Shown: piece by piece, positions 1 to 9,940 of the stretch | Layout: each line of letters begins with the position of its first letter | How positions within the stretch are numbered: the first letter of the stretch is position 1 | From: Sipunculus nudus | Taxonomy: Eukaryota > Annelida > Sipuncula > Golfingiida > Sipunculidae | NCBI GenBank assembly: GCA_026874595.1 | Contig: CM049322.1 | Span: 24,711,400-24,775,399 of the forward strand | DNA: 64,000 bases | Direction: 5' to 3' | The notes under the pieces: generated by a model | The model's input: only the letters and a program-made list of their open reading frames with translations | Told to the model about the DNA's origin: nothing | Databases searched by the model: none | Translations under genes and position numbers: made by a program

Positions 1-238
1 ATAGAACTGAACTGGTCCATTCTACCCTGGTATGTGTTGTCAGGGTTCAGACTGGAGCTGGGGAACGAGCTATAGAAGATTTATGGACGCTCTATAAGCC
101 ATCCAAATGTCTATTTTCTGTATATATTGTAAATAAAATTTGTTGAGGTTTAAATGAGCTGTTTCATCTCTTTGTGCAAATGCTTCTGTCTATGCCGAAC
201 GAGTCTGGGCAGGGTCAGATTGGAAACTGACCTTGACA
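1..238 (+). repeat. 3' part of a 5' LTR (Ty3/gypsy element A)
   Basis: This is the end of a long terminal repeat cut by the window edge. An AATAAA lies near 132, and the segment ends in CA just before a TGG-initiated primer-binding-like site. A gag frame on the same strand follows. The other LTR is not in the window, so the assignment rests on position and on the gag downstream. Confidence 0.55.
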
Positions 239-239
239 T

Positions 240-257
240 TGGCGAGCGTGCCAGGAT
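240..257 (+). promoter_or_regulatory. Primer binding site-like sequence of element A
   Basis: TGGCGAGCGTGCCAGGAT follows the LTR end with one intervening base. Starting with TGG, it could pair with the CCA end of a tRNA. I cannot name the tRNA. A related TGGCGACCG motif sits in the same place in the element near 48.9 kb. Confidence 0.5.
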
Positions 258-622
258 AGACAGTATTGTTAGCTTTGCACAACAGAGAAGGTAATTCGAT
301 TGTCCATATGATTTAAATTTCTTGTGTTAGTCGCAGAGGAAATGGTTTTAAAGGAATAACCAGGGCTGGGTTATAAGGCAGCACATCCCACATTTCTATT
401 GGTACGGCATTGCTTCGGCAAGAATAAGGTTAATGCTACGGCATTGATATAACATATACACCTGGGATATACACCTACCCTAGTGATCTTGGCTTTTGGG
501 AGAAGGTAGGGCATTGTTTATTTGGCATTTATCTGAAGGACCGGAGACGAGAATCGGTTGATAACTATTTTTTTATATAATATTGATAAGTTTATTAGTG
601 ATAAAACTAGATAAGGACAGAT

Positions 623-1832
623 ATGGAGGATATTGAAAAGCTGGTAAATTTTGGAGAACGGATGGGTTATTCAGGGGAGCAACTTCAAGCTTTTGTAGAT
701 AAAGAAATGATACGGTTGGAGGAGAAACGTGTTAGTGATAGGGCTCGTGAAGATAGGGCGTTTGAGCGGAAGGAAAGAGCACGCGAACATGAAAGAAACA
801 TGAAAGAACGTGATCAATCACATGAGCTTGAAATGTTAAAATTACAAGCTCAAGTGACCGAGCATACCTCAGTTACCCCGAGTAGTCAAGCAGGTAACCA
901 AGGGATTTCATCCTTAAAAATGCCTGCTTTTGAAGAGACCCGCGATAGTTTAGATGCATATTTAGAGCGTTTTGAGAAATTTGCTAAAGGACAGAAGTGG
1001 GCAAATTCAGATTGGGCTATCCGTTTAAGTGCCCTCCTAAAGGATAAAGCCTTGGAAGTATACTCTCGTTTACCCGTTGATGAAGCGTTAGATTACGAGA
1101 GGTTGAAATTAGCACTACTGAGGAGGTATCAGTTAACCCAAGAAGGTTATCGTGCAAAATTCCGTACATGTAGACCAGATAAATAAGAATCTCCTTGTCA
1201 GTTTGCTGCGAGATTAGGTGGTTACCTAAACAACTGGGTAAAATTGGCTGGTATTCATCACACGTATGATTCTCTGGTAGACTTGCTACTTAGAGAACAG
1301 TTTATGACCTCGTGTAGCAAGGAATTGTCATTGTTTCTAAAGGAAAGGGAATGTACTTCTATAGGTTCCATGACAGAAATAGCAGAACGCTATATAGAAG
1401 CACATGGACAGTATAGCTTTGCGTCTGTTAGCAAACCTGCCCAGTCGGTAAAGGGGGGGAGGGAAACCGCCCGATAGATCATATGGGTTCCGTCAGTTTG
1501 ATAATACTGGACAGAAACAACCTGGGAAGTCTACGGTTGCTTCGCATAGCTCGCCTAGCCCTATTTTTATCATATGATATAACTGTGGGGGACTTGGTCA
1601 TAAATCCTTTAGGTGTAAAGAAGCTAAAAGACCCAGTATTCAGGGTCACGGTATGGAATATCTATCTGAAATGGTAGATACGGCCGTTGAGAAAGCTATC
1701 AAACAGGCGATAAATCCTGATAGTAATAAAAGTACTACAGAGGCAAGCGCTTGTCTACCAGTCGAGCCAGAACATGTCCCCGATAGATTAAGCAAGCAAC
1801 CATTTCTCAAAGAGGAGCCAGAGATGAGTTAA
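623..1832 (+). pseudogene. gag: Broken gag of Ty3/gypsy element A
   Basis: The frame opens with ATG at 623. It encodes a charged Arg/Glu-rich helical stretch (about residues 30-75), then a capsid-like helical region resembling the SCAN-related fold of Ty3/gypsy Gag. A TAA at 1184-1186 interrupts the frame. The same frame stays open on the far side to 1477 and continues the capsid. After a frame shift, a CCHC zinc-knuckle region is readable at about 1575-1620 in another frame, but its first Cys codon has become TGA (1575-1577), leaving C..H..C. That frame runs through a Glu/Ser-rich tail to TAA at 1830-1832. No protease or polymerase follows, so the element is truncated here. Confidence 0.7.
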
Positions 1833-2600
1833 AGATACAGACATAATCTTGGCCTGTTGGTAAATATATTTACACATACTGAAAGACTTTGGCGATATGC
1901 TTTTTTTCAGACTGACATATTCATAAGATTTTTTATCAAAATATCTAGAATAATAAAAGATGCAGTCCTTTCATTGTCAAAAGTCCAATAATTCTGCCAA
2001 AAATCATTCAAGTAAACTTGAACAAAGGCCACCCAAGAATATTTTTTGTGCAATGTTACATAAGTTATAATTGAAAAAAAAACAGTCCTCAGTTTGAAAT
2101 AGACTTAATTATGGCCATAAGACCAACTTAAGCTTTTCACGACTCTACCAAAAATCAACAAACTCAGTTTATTCTTATATGATTGAAAGAACAATGTCCT
2201 AGGATAATTCTTGTGAAAAATTGAACGATTTAACTTGACAGTTTCATAAATAACATTTCTAATCTGAAAGAGGCTTAAATTATGAGGTTGTTGCCCATAA
2301 AAACAGTTCAATGTAGGTGGCGCCACGAAATCTGCAAATTCAAATATGAGTCATGTGACCAACATTTGCACAATACTTGGTGATCCAAAATCGCGTAACT
2401 CCGCCAAAATTCATCAAACGCAACAAACTTGAGAGGGTTTGCTTCTGGGATTATTTCTGAACAATTTGGCTGGACCGTTTACGAGAAGAAGACTTTTAAA
2501 GTTTTTTTTCAGCTTTTCCCCTATAACATCTCTATAATTCACCGAACTTGAACCATTCGAACTAACTTGAGATATTGAACAATTTGGCTTGACCGTTTGA
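1833..2600. other. Non-coding AT-rich stretch between two retroelements
   Basis: No credible coding frame is visible. Phrases such as caatttggct-gaccgttt occur twice near 2460 and 2580, suggesting a diverged repeat. The stretch ends abruptly where the LTR of the next element begins, and it replaces the rest of that LTR. Confidence 0.4.
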
Positions 2601-2957
2601 ATGTATAAAATCCAGGAAAGTTCTTGAAAAATCTATAAGGTCCTGACACACGCTGAAATCTGCTCTGCTGTCTGCCCCCTGGTTCTAAACAACAGCCATT
2701 TATATACCTTCACACCTCAAGCCGGGAATTTTCCACTTCTCAAACAGTCTACAAAGGACCCTACTCCACAGTAAACACGCGTTTCAGGAATTCTCTAGAA
2801 AGACATAGCCGTGTGTCTCTACACATACCAGGCTAATCACGTGACCCACGACCAAGCGTGAAAACTCAAGGCCCACATGACAACGAGAGTTCAACCAGTA
2901 CGGAATGTAACAACAACACGAGTTACGCCCGTGTCACATAATAGAGCACCTGTAACA
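2601..2957 (-). repeat. Truncated 3' LTR of element B
   Basis: It matches the 5' LTR segment from 8112 down to about 7724. Both outer ends read TGTTACAGGTGC on the minus strand. Relative to the 5' LTR it lacks two short stretches, and homology stops at about 2600, so roughly the last 380 bp are missing. Short minus-strand LTR ends begin with the canonical TG. Confidence 0.8.
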
Positions 2958-2968
2958 CTCCCCCTCCT
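2958..2968 (-). promoter_or_regulatory. Polypurine tract of element B
   Basis: The minus strand reads AGGAGGGGGAG immediately before the TGTTACA start of the 3' LTR. This is the expected place for the plus-strand priming purine tract of LTR retroelements, and it independently fixes the LTR border. Confidence 0.8.
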
Positions 2969-3405
2969 GTAAGAAAAAAGAAAGTTTTCACGGGAAATCT
3001 CAACAATCTTTGATTTCCACACTTCAACTTGCCCATGAACGTGAGGGGATTGTGATCACTAAAGACAATGACAGGCCCGACTGATGAAGTAACATAAACT
3101 TCAAAATGTTGCAACGCCAAAATCAAAGCTAAACATTCTTTTTCAATAGTGGAGTAGTTTTTCTGGTTTGCATTTAACTTTCTTGAGAAATAACAAATTG
3201 GATGATCTATGCCATCATTGCCTTCTTGTAACAACACAGCACCAGCAGCAGTATCACTAGCATCTACAGCCAACTTAAAAGGTACAGAAAAGTCTTGAGC
3301 TGCTAAAACTGGTGAACTTTGCAGAACTGCTTTCAAATTCTGAAATGCATTTTCACACTGAACATTCCATACAAACTTTTGTTTCTTCTTTAACAAATTA
3401 GTCAA
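2969..3405 (-). pseudogene. RNase H domain of element B (3' truncated)
   Basis: The frame begins in the RT-RNase H connection and continues into RNase H. Catalytic-type acidic residues are visible: Asp in AVDASD, Glu in IEKECLALI and Asp in FSDHNPL. The frame leaves the family pattern after NQRLLR and runs straight into the polypurine tract, so the C-terminal part and the chromodomain-proximal region (if any) are deleted. The stretch between this frame and the upstream RT fragment (3406-3520) is also disrupted. Confidence 0.75.
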
Positions 3406-3520
3406 AGGTTCAGCTACAGCAGAAAAAAATTTGGACTAAAACTTCCTGTAGTACCCAATCATACCAGGAAACGCATTATTTGCTTTTTGTCTTCTGGTCT
3501 AGGAAATGCAGAAATAGCAC

Positions 3521-4247
3521 TTATCTTAGCATCTTTACCTGACCCTGCCCTACAATATGACCCAAAAATGTTACTTCTGCATGACAAAACTCAGATTTTA
3601 CTAAGTTGACGGTCAGACGTGCTTCACTGAGTCTTTCGAAGAGGTCGCAAAGAATTTGCAGATGTTTCTCCCAGGTGTCGCTGTACACGATAAGGTCATC
3701 AATATATGCGTCGCAGCCCTGAATGTCCTGGACAACCATATGGATGAGGCGCTGGAACGTGGCTGGCGAGTTCTTCATGCCAAACGGCATAACTTTATAC
3801 TGGTACAGTCCATGCGGCGTCACAAATGCGGACACTTCTTTCGCTCGTTCTGTCAGCGGAACTTGCCAGAATCCTTTTAACAAGCCAAACTTGGAAACAT
3901 ATCTGGAGCTAACGACTCTATCAATTCAATCATCGATCCTCGGAATCGGGAACGTGTCAGTCTTGGTGACATAGTTCAGTTTTCGATAATCTGTGCACAT
4001 ACGGTAACTTCCATCAGGTTTTGGCACAAGAATACATGGTGAACTCCAGATACTGTTACTAGGTTCAATAAAATCATTGTCCAGCAAATATTGAATCTCA
4101 TCCTGTAGATACTTTTGCTTTTCTGGATTCAGTCTATATGGATGTTGCTTGACTGCGCTTGCCTCACCAACATCGACGTCATGGCACAACATGTTAGTTC
4201 GCGTTGGAATGTCACTAAACAAATGTTCATAATTCCGCAGCAGGTTC
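3521..4247 (-). pseudogene. pol: Reverse transcriptase of element B (frameshifted)
   Basis: Two frames together cover the RT. The first (about 4247-3926) begins in the pre-RT linker (LFSDIPTRT) and covers the fingers, including WSSPCILVPKPDG and DYRKLN. The second (3883-3521) covers the palm, with LKGFWQVPL, VMPFGMKNSPATFQ and the catalytic YIDD box at about 3695-3706. A frameshift near 3884-3926 separates them. The motif order is that of Ty3/gypsy RT. The pre-RT linker follows directly on a truncated integrase, which shows a deletion at that junction. Confidence 0.85.
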
Positions 4248-4255
4248 TTGAGATC

Positions 4256-5536
4256 TTAAGTTCTGATCATGTTTTTTAAGGTTTGGTGAAAACGCTCGAG
4301 GGCGCCCTGACTTTCAGGATGGTATGGCGAAGAGCTGTACTGTTTTATACCTAGCTCAAGCATAACTTGTTGGAATAAGCCAGACATAAAATTAGATCCT
4401 TGGTCAGACTGGACGGATTTTGGTAATCCAAAAGTTGAAAAAAACTTGGTCAGAGCTTTGACAACACTTTTGGCATTAATTTTGCGCAATGGTATTGCCT
4501 CAGGGAACCTGGTAGATGTGCACATAATTGTCAGCAAGTATTCATGTCCAGATTTTGTTTTGGGCAGTGGTCCAACACAATCAACAATAATCCTACTGAA
4601 TGGTTCCTCGAAAGCAGGAATAGGCCTAAGTGGGGCCTTAGGAGGATTCTGATTGGGCTTGCCTACCATCTGGCATGTATGGCATGATTTACAATATTGT
4701 ACAACATCTTTCCTGAGGTTAGGCCAATAGAAGTGTGTACTAACATTCTGATAAGTTTTATTTATACCTAAATGGCCAGACAAAGGAGCCTCATGTGCCA
4801 TGCTTAGAATTTCATTGTGAAAGCTTTTGGGCATTACTATTTGATGTTTGATGGCCCACTTATCATCAGCGCATACATCAGGTGGTCGCCATTTACGCAT
4901 AAGCACTCCATTTTTGACATAGAAACAAACTGGGTTCTGTGACAGCTCATCTTTAGAAACTGCCCTGGGAAACAAACATGTAATATCAGGGTCCTTATGC
5001 TGTTCCTCGATAAGTTCTGACCTTGAGAATGCTGCATCCTGTACGGGCTTGTCACTAGTGACTCCGAGAGTGTTATTATCTGGACCATTATCCTCATGTG
5101 TGTCTTTCTTGGCCATAGATCTAGTTACAGCACATGAAGGATACAAACCAGGAATTTCCTGACTTTCCGGATCAGTGTCCTGATCAAGTGACGGCTTTTC
5201 TGTCACTATTGGCACAGGCTGTACTCTATCACCTGCAACATCATTGCCTAGTAGCAACTGAATTCCCTTAAAGGGTAAAGTAGTTCTTATGCCCACAGTA
5301 ATATTCCCAGAAATAAAATCTGACTTTAAATGGATACTGTGAAGCGGAACTGAAGTGTGCCTGTCTGAAAACACACCATTAACAAGTGCATGTGCACCAG
5401 TAAAGGACCTATTAGAAAATGGCAAAGTGTTTGCTAACATGAGAGTCTGGCATGAACCAGTGTCCCTCCGAATTCTAATAGGGGTAGAATCTGAAAAATC
5501 ACTTGAAAGTGATACAAAACCATCATGTATGAAAGG
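4256..5536 (-). pseudogene. pol: Protease-integrase polyprotein part of element B
   Basis: One long open stretch. It opens with a retropepsin-like segment containing DTGS (codons at 5464-5453) and LLLGNDVAG. A spacer follows, then an integrase zinc finger (H-x6-H ... CKSCHTC) and an rve core. Counting from the Met at 5440, the core has D287, D346 and E382, giving the D,D-35-E spacing of retroviral-type integrases. The frame stops right after the helix carrying E382, so the integrase C-terminal domain is missing. Integrase joined to protease and placed before RT is the Gmr1-type order. An in-frame stop lies just upstream at about 5537, so this piece is cut off from gag. Confidence 0.8.
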
Positions 5537-6008
5537 CTAAAATAACTCCATTTCAGAGTCAGGAGAGGAATCTACTACCTCAACCTCATCAAACAAAGAA
5601 CTGATATTTAAGGTGTTAGTCATAAACTCTGTTTCAGTCATCTAAGGAATCTACATCCTTACCAATCTCCTCATGGGAGTCAACAGAGGAATTTTCCTCA
5701 GCAGAAACAAACTTTTGTTTGTCATAAGAGGATCCGGCCTCAATTGAAATACTCTCGCAAGAGTCATAAAAGGACTTAGCCTCATTTAGAGAACACTCCT
5801 AGCAGGAGTCTTGAAAGGACCTAGCCTTATTTAATTCCTCGCAGGAATCAACTGAGGTTTTTACCCCACAATCTACGGATTCTTATTTGGATTTAGACGG
5901 CACTTAGGCCTCCGTAGCAGCAAACTCTTTATTTGAGTCAACAAAGGAGCTGTACCCCTTATTTACATGAAAAGAGCCTGGCTCTTGTACTGTGCTATGC
6001 ATAGACTT
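5537..6008 (-). pseudogene. Degenerate acidic linker between gag and protease of element B
   Basis: Acidic, Ser-rich pieces can be read on the minus strand in shifting frames with several stops. Repeated phrases such as caggagtc and ctcgcaggaatc indicate small internal duplications. No domain is recognisable. It occupies the expected Gag-Pro linker position. Confidence 0.55.
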
Positions 6009-7187
6009 TTAAACAAACCCGGAAGGTTTGCTAGTTGGTTTATTCGCAAGTTTCCAGCAGTCAGATATTAGATGACCTTCCTTCTTGCAGTAATTACAGA
6101 TTTTCTTTGAAAATGACTGGTCTTTGTTGGACTTAGACACAGTGGACGTGGACTGGGGTGTAGCTATGGGCTTTGCTGAACTATCAGGACTACTAGTATT
6201 GGGTGACTGCGCTGTAAACTTCTTTTGACCATACTGTTTTACATTCTTATTTGTGAATGACTGGTTTGATTTGCTAGTAAAGGACATTTTGTGTGTCAAT
6301 GAATAATCACCAGCTGAGCAGCAATGTCAAGTGTTTCAGGACTTTTCTCATCGAGAAAAGTTTAACATCTGCATTAATGCAGCGCTTAAATTCTTCAAGC
6401 GAAATCAACTGGCGCAAATTGTCATAATCTTTCATTACATTTTTGGAACTACACCAGGGATCAAACAACTGCTCTTTTGTCCTAGCAAACCCGACGTAGG
6501 TTTGATTTTTGCGCTTTTTCCCAATTTCTGAATTTCTGGCGGTAAGCCTCTGGAGCTTACTCATAACCTTTTAGGATTAACCGTTTTACCAAGTCATAGT
6601 GAGCAGCAGCTTCTACTGAAAGCTCTGTATAAATTTCTCTGGCCTTGCCTGTCAATACTCTTTGTAACAACATAGTCCAATTTTCCTTAGGCCATATTAA
6701 ATTTTCAGCTACCTTTTCAAAGTGTAAGAAATATTTATCAACCTCTTTTTCTTGAAAAGGTGGGACAAGTCTAATGTGTTTAGCAACATCAAAACTGTGA
6801 GTTGGGGCAGCACGTAGACTATGTTCTAGATTAAGTCTTTCTAACTCCAGTCGTTTTAACTCAATTTCTTTTTCTTTTTCTAGTCTATCTCTTTCTAACC
6901 GTTCTTCCCTCCCTTTTAATGCTAGCTCATGTTGCATTTCCGACTTTTTTCATTCTAGTTGCATAGCAAGGCTATCATTTTTTTTATGTTTCAACTTCAG
7001 TCTCTTCAATTAAACCTCTGCTAATAAGATCTTGCATGATTTTAGCAATGATATCAGGCTTTCTCAAAGCTTTTATCACACTTAGCCCTAAGTGTTGTCC
7101 CAAACGCAACAACTGGTCTTTTGACAACTGTTCAAGTTGATCAGGGTCCGGATCGTCAACAAATGTCTCAGGTTTAAAATCTGCCAT
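6009..7187 (-). pseudogene. gag: gag of element B (frameshifted)
   Basis: The ATG is at 7187. The first piece (7187-6984) is a helical N-terminal domain with LLRLGQHLGL. The second (6937-6557) is a Glu/Arg coiled coil followed by a SCAN-like capsid start. The third (6564-6307) continues the capsid (ISLEEFKRCI). The fourth (6299-6009) holds a Ser/Lys/Gln-rich stretch and an intact CCHC zinc knuckle, C-x2-C-x4-H-x4-C, at 6098-6057. The pieces are in different frames, so no full Gag can be made. The overall design matches the gag fragments of the element at 49.2-50.2 kb. Confidence 0.8.
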
Positions 7188-7315
7188 GATAAGATGTCAA
7201 AACAATAACAAAAAGAACCACTGAGATAAATCCTGTAAACAATGTACTGTAAACAATATGTAATCTTATAAACAAGGTATGATAAAAAGGCCTAATAAAT
7301 TTGAAAACTATTAAG

Positions 7316-7335
7316 CATCCCGACGAGAGCCCCCA
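7316..7335 (-). promoter_or_regulatory. Primer binding site of element B, tRNA-Pro-like
   Basis: The minus strand reads TGGGGGCTCTCGTCGGGATG a few bases inside the 5' LTR. It closely resembles the proline-tRNA type primer site (TGGGGGCTCG...GGGAT) known from other retroelements. The match is by eye. Confidence 0.65.
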
Positions 7336-7341
7336 ATTTTA

Positions 7342-8108
7342 TGTTACGGAACCTAATATAAACAGATCACGTATACGTGATGAACACAAAAATTTTGTAA
7401 TGGAGATAAAAAAATCAGATTCTGTAACACTAGGCAGCGGGAAATGTCTAGTTGAATGAATAAAGAAGTCAGTGGTTTTTTGTTAACAAATAACTATAAT
7501 TTATTCCTAAAACAACCCTAACAATACAATACACTAAATCAATACAATTATACAGTGAAACAGCGGTATAGCAACAAGTCAATACAATCACACAGAAAGA
7601 TAATGGTACAATACCTGAATACCAACAGTGTCACCAAAATAAGTCCTTTGAATGTAAGCTCTCGGAGAATGACAGTCCAGTTGAAAGTTCTTGCAACAAC
7701 ACAGAAAGTAAACTGAAGTCCAAATGTATAAAATCCAGGAAAGTTCTTGAAAAATCTATAATTGCCGCATTCGTCGGATAAGGTCCGGACACACGCTTCT
7801 GCGTCCGCTTGAATCTGCTCTGCTGTCTGCCCCCTGGTTCTAAACAACAGCCATTTATATACCTTCACACCTCGAGCCGGGACTTTTCCACTTCCCGAAC
7901 AGTCTACAAAGGACCCTACTCTACAGTAAACACGCGTTTCAGGAATTCTCTAGAAAGACATAGCCGTGTGTCTCTTCACATACCAGGCTAATCAAGTGAC
8001 CCACGACCAAGCGTGAAAACTCAAGGCCCACATGACAACGAGAGTTCAACCAGTACGGAATGTAACAACAATACGAGTTACGCCCGTGTCACATAACAGA
8101 GCACCTGT

Positions 8109-8112
<4 letters not shown>
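7342..8112 (-). repeat. 5' LTR of element B
   Basis: About 771 bp, starting TGTTACAGG on the minus strand and ending CCGTAACA just before the primer site. An AATAAA on the minus strand lies near 7500. The first ~390 bp match the truncated 3' LTR at 2957-2601. Confidence 0.8.
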
Positions 8113-8171
<59 letters not shown>

Positions 8172-8188
8172 TATATATATATATATAT
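8113..8188. repeat. (AT)n microsatellite
   Basis: A nearly pure AT dinucleotide run with one short A interruption. It directly abuts the outer end of the element B 5' LTR, so the target duplication of that element cannot be recognised. Confidence 0.95.
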
Positions 8189-9014
8189 ACCTTTCTTATT
8201 GGGCACTTCCATAAAGTGGGCACCTCTATAAAGTGGACACTTTTGGGCAGTCCGATTGTTTCTTGTCTTTATTATGTTTAGCTAATTTAGGCCGTAGATT
8301 CTGTAATTTCCGTTTATTCTTGTCTTTATTATGTTTAGCTTACTTAGGCCATATATTCTGTAAAGTGGGCACTTTTCCCCCAGCTAATGTGGGCACTTCA
8401 TCGATTTAAACCAAGTCTCCATTTAACCCGTGCAGAGTTTTATTTATTGTAAATTTTATATTATTTGCAATCAGAATATCCGTTAATTATTAATTATTTA
8501 TATTTCAACTATTAATGATAAATATCAAACAGATGAACGAAGGTCAGAGGTGTATTACTGTCTGATTGCATAAGCATGATAATAGCCTCCTTGACTCAAG
8601 GCTAGGCATGGGATACATGCATACCATAAATAGACAACATGTACTTTAATGTGCCTGCATATGCTCCTGATCAGACCTCCGCCCAGACTGGCTGTTCATG
8701 TGATGGTTTATTACCAGCAGTGAATGCACCACTCTGTGGAATTCATTTTGGACTGATAGACATACTTTGATCAAACAGTTACTAGACTTTCCCCAATGTC
8801 AGCGAAGCAAAGAAACTGTTATGAGTGAACACCCAGCTCACCCAATTACTTGGTAATGTGAGATAAGGTAATAAGGTATAAGGTACTCTTGCCCAGTTAC
8901 TTAGCAGTTGCACTTAATGATCAACACCAAACACACAAACATACACACACACATATATATCTTCCGGCAGTATATGTACAACCATAAATGCAGATGAGGA
9001 AAAAAATAAGAAAA
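8189..9014. other. Non-coding stretch with short local duplications
   Basis: The phrase aagtgggcac recurs several times between 8200 and 8400. A block of about 60 bp (ttcttgtctttattatgttt onward) is present twice at about 8260 and 8320. The rest shows no coding frame and nothing I recognise. Confidence 0.5.
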
Positions 9015-9880
9015 CAAGTGGTCCATGGGCCATGACGCTCAGGAGCCTTGATTATTTGGGGAAAAAAGGACCCAAAGAGTGCTCAAAATCATGCATTTTG
9101 CCCATACACCTTAGATATAGGTTACAGTGACCTCATTCTAAATCCAGCTGCTAACATTTATGCCCATCTGACTGAGTGTTAAAATGTTCTTTCACACAGC
9201 TTACAGAAAATAGGTCACAGTGACATCATTTCAGGTTTCCAAGGAGATTTTATATGGACCTCCCTGAAAGTAATGTATGATGATTCTAGGTCAAAAGGAT
9301 ATACTTTGTGCCCCATCTGACTCATGAGTGCTAAAAAAATCCTGTTTTCTCCCCATATTCGCAAAATATAGGCCACAATGACCTAATTTCAGGTTTACAA
9401 AGAGATTTGCCTAGGAACTCCTTAAATTTTCTTGGTTCAACAGTTATGTTTTGTGCCCTATTAACAGCCTGACCACTTCAGATGAAGTTCTCAAAAATAG
9501 TGTAAAAATGTGTATAAATTAGAAATAATAAGGTGGCGCCACCAGTCTGCAGGAACTGATGAAACACTTAATGCATGATCAATATGCATCGAAAGTATCA
9601 TGGCGATCAATGCCTCATTTATTCAGATACTGGAGCTTTTGTGTCGAATTTTAAATTATTCTCGGGAGTACTTACGAGATATGGGTAGCAGAGACCCAAT
9701 TTCAGGTTTTCCATAGAGATTTATTTTCATGGACCTCCCTGGATGTAAAGTTAGAAGATTCTAGGTCCAGCTGTTACGATTTGTGTCTGGTAAACTTACG
9801 GACAAACGGACGACGGACCAAGAGTGATTGCTATAGCTCAGGTGTATTTCAGTCAGCTGAGCTAAAAACTCGTGTATTTG
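9015..9880 (+). repeat. Dispersed repeat copy with head and tail shared elsewhere
   Basis: It begins with a phrase like gggccatgacgctcag, also found at about 45543 and 56527. It ends with a GGACGGACGAC-type stretch, then gctatagctca and cagctgagctaaaa, also found at 20740-20812. The middle contains one unit of the repeat that is tandemly arrayed at 56.5-59.2 kb (ggtggcgccaccagtctgca at about 9533). The ends carry inverted GCTCAG/CTGAGC. The family is not identified. Confidence 0.6.
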
Positions 9881-9940
9881 TGAGTCATGACAAGTGCATC
9901 TTCTTTCCTCGACTACAAGTTTCCGCGCATTAAACTTATC

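Larger units (their letters stand above)
2601..8112 (-). mobile_element. Ty3/gypsy-type LTR retrotransposon, Gmr1-like domain order (element B)
   Basis: Read on the minus strand the order is 5' LTR (8112-7342), tRNA-Pro-like primer site, gag, acidic linker, protease, integrase, reverse transcriptase, RNase H, polypurine tract and truncated 3' LTR (2957-2601). Standard Ty3/gypsy elements place integrase last; here it lies between protease and RT. That order is known for the Gmr1-like branch. The LTRs share most of about 380 bp but differ by substitutions and indels, and every domain has frameshifts, stops or deletions, so this is an old dead copy. The end of integrase and the end of RNase H are deleted. 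Confidence 0.85.
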
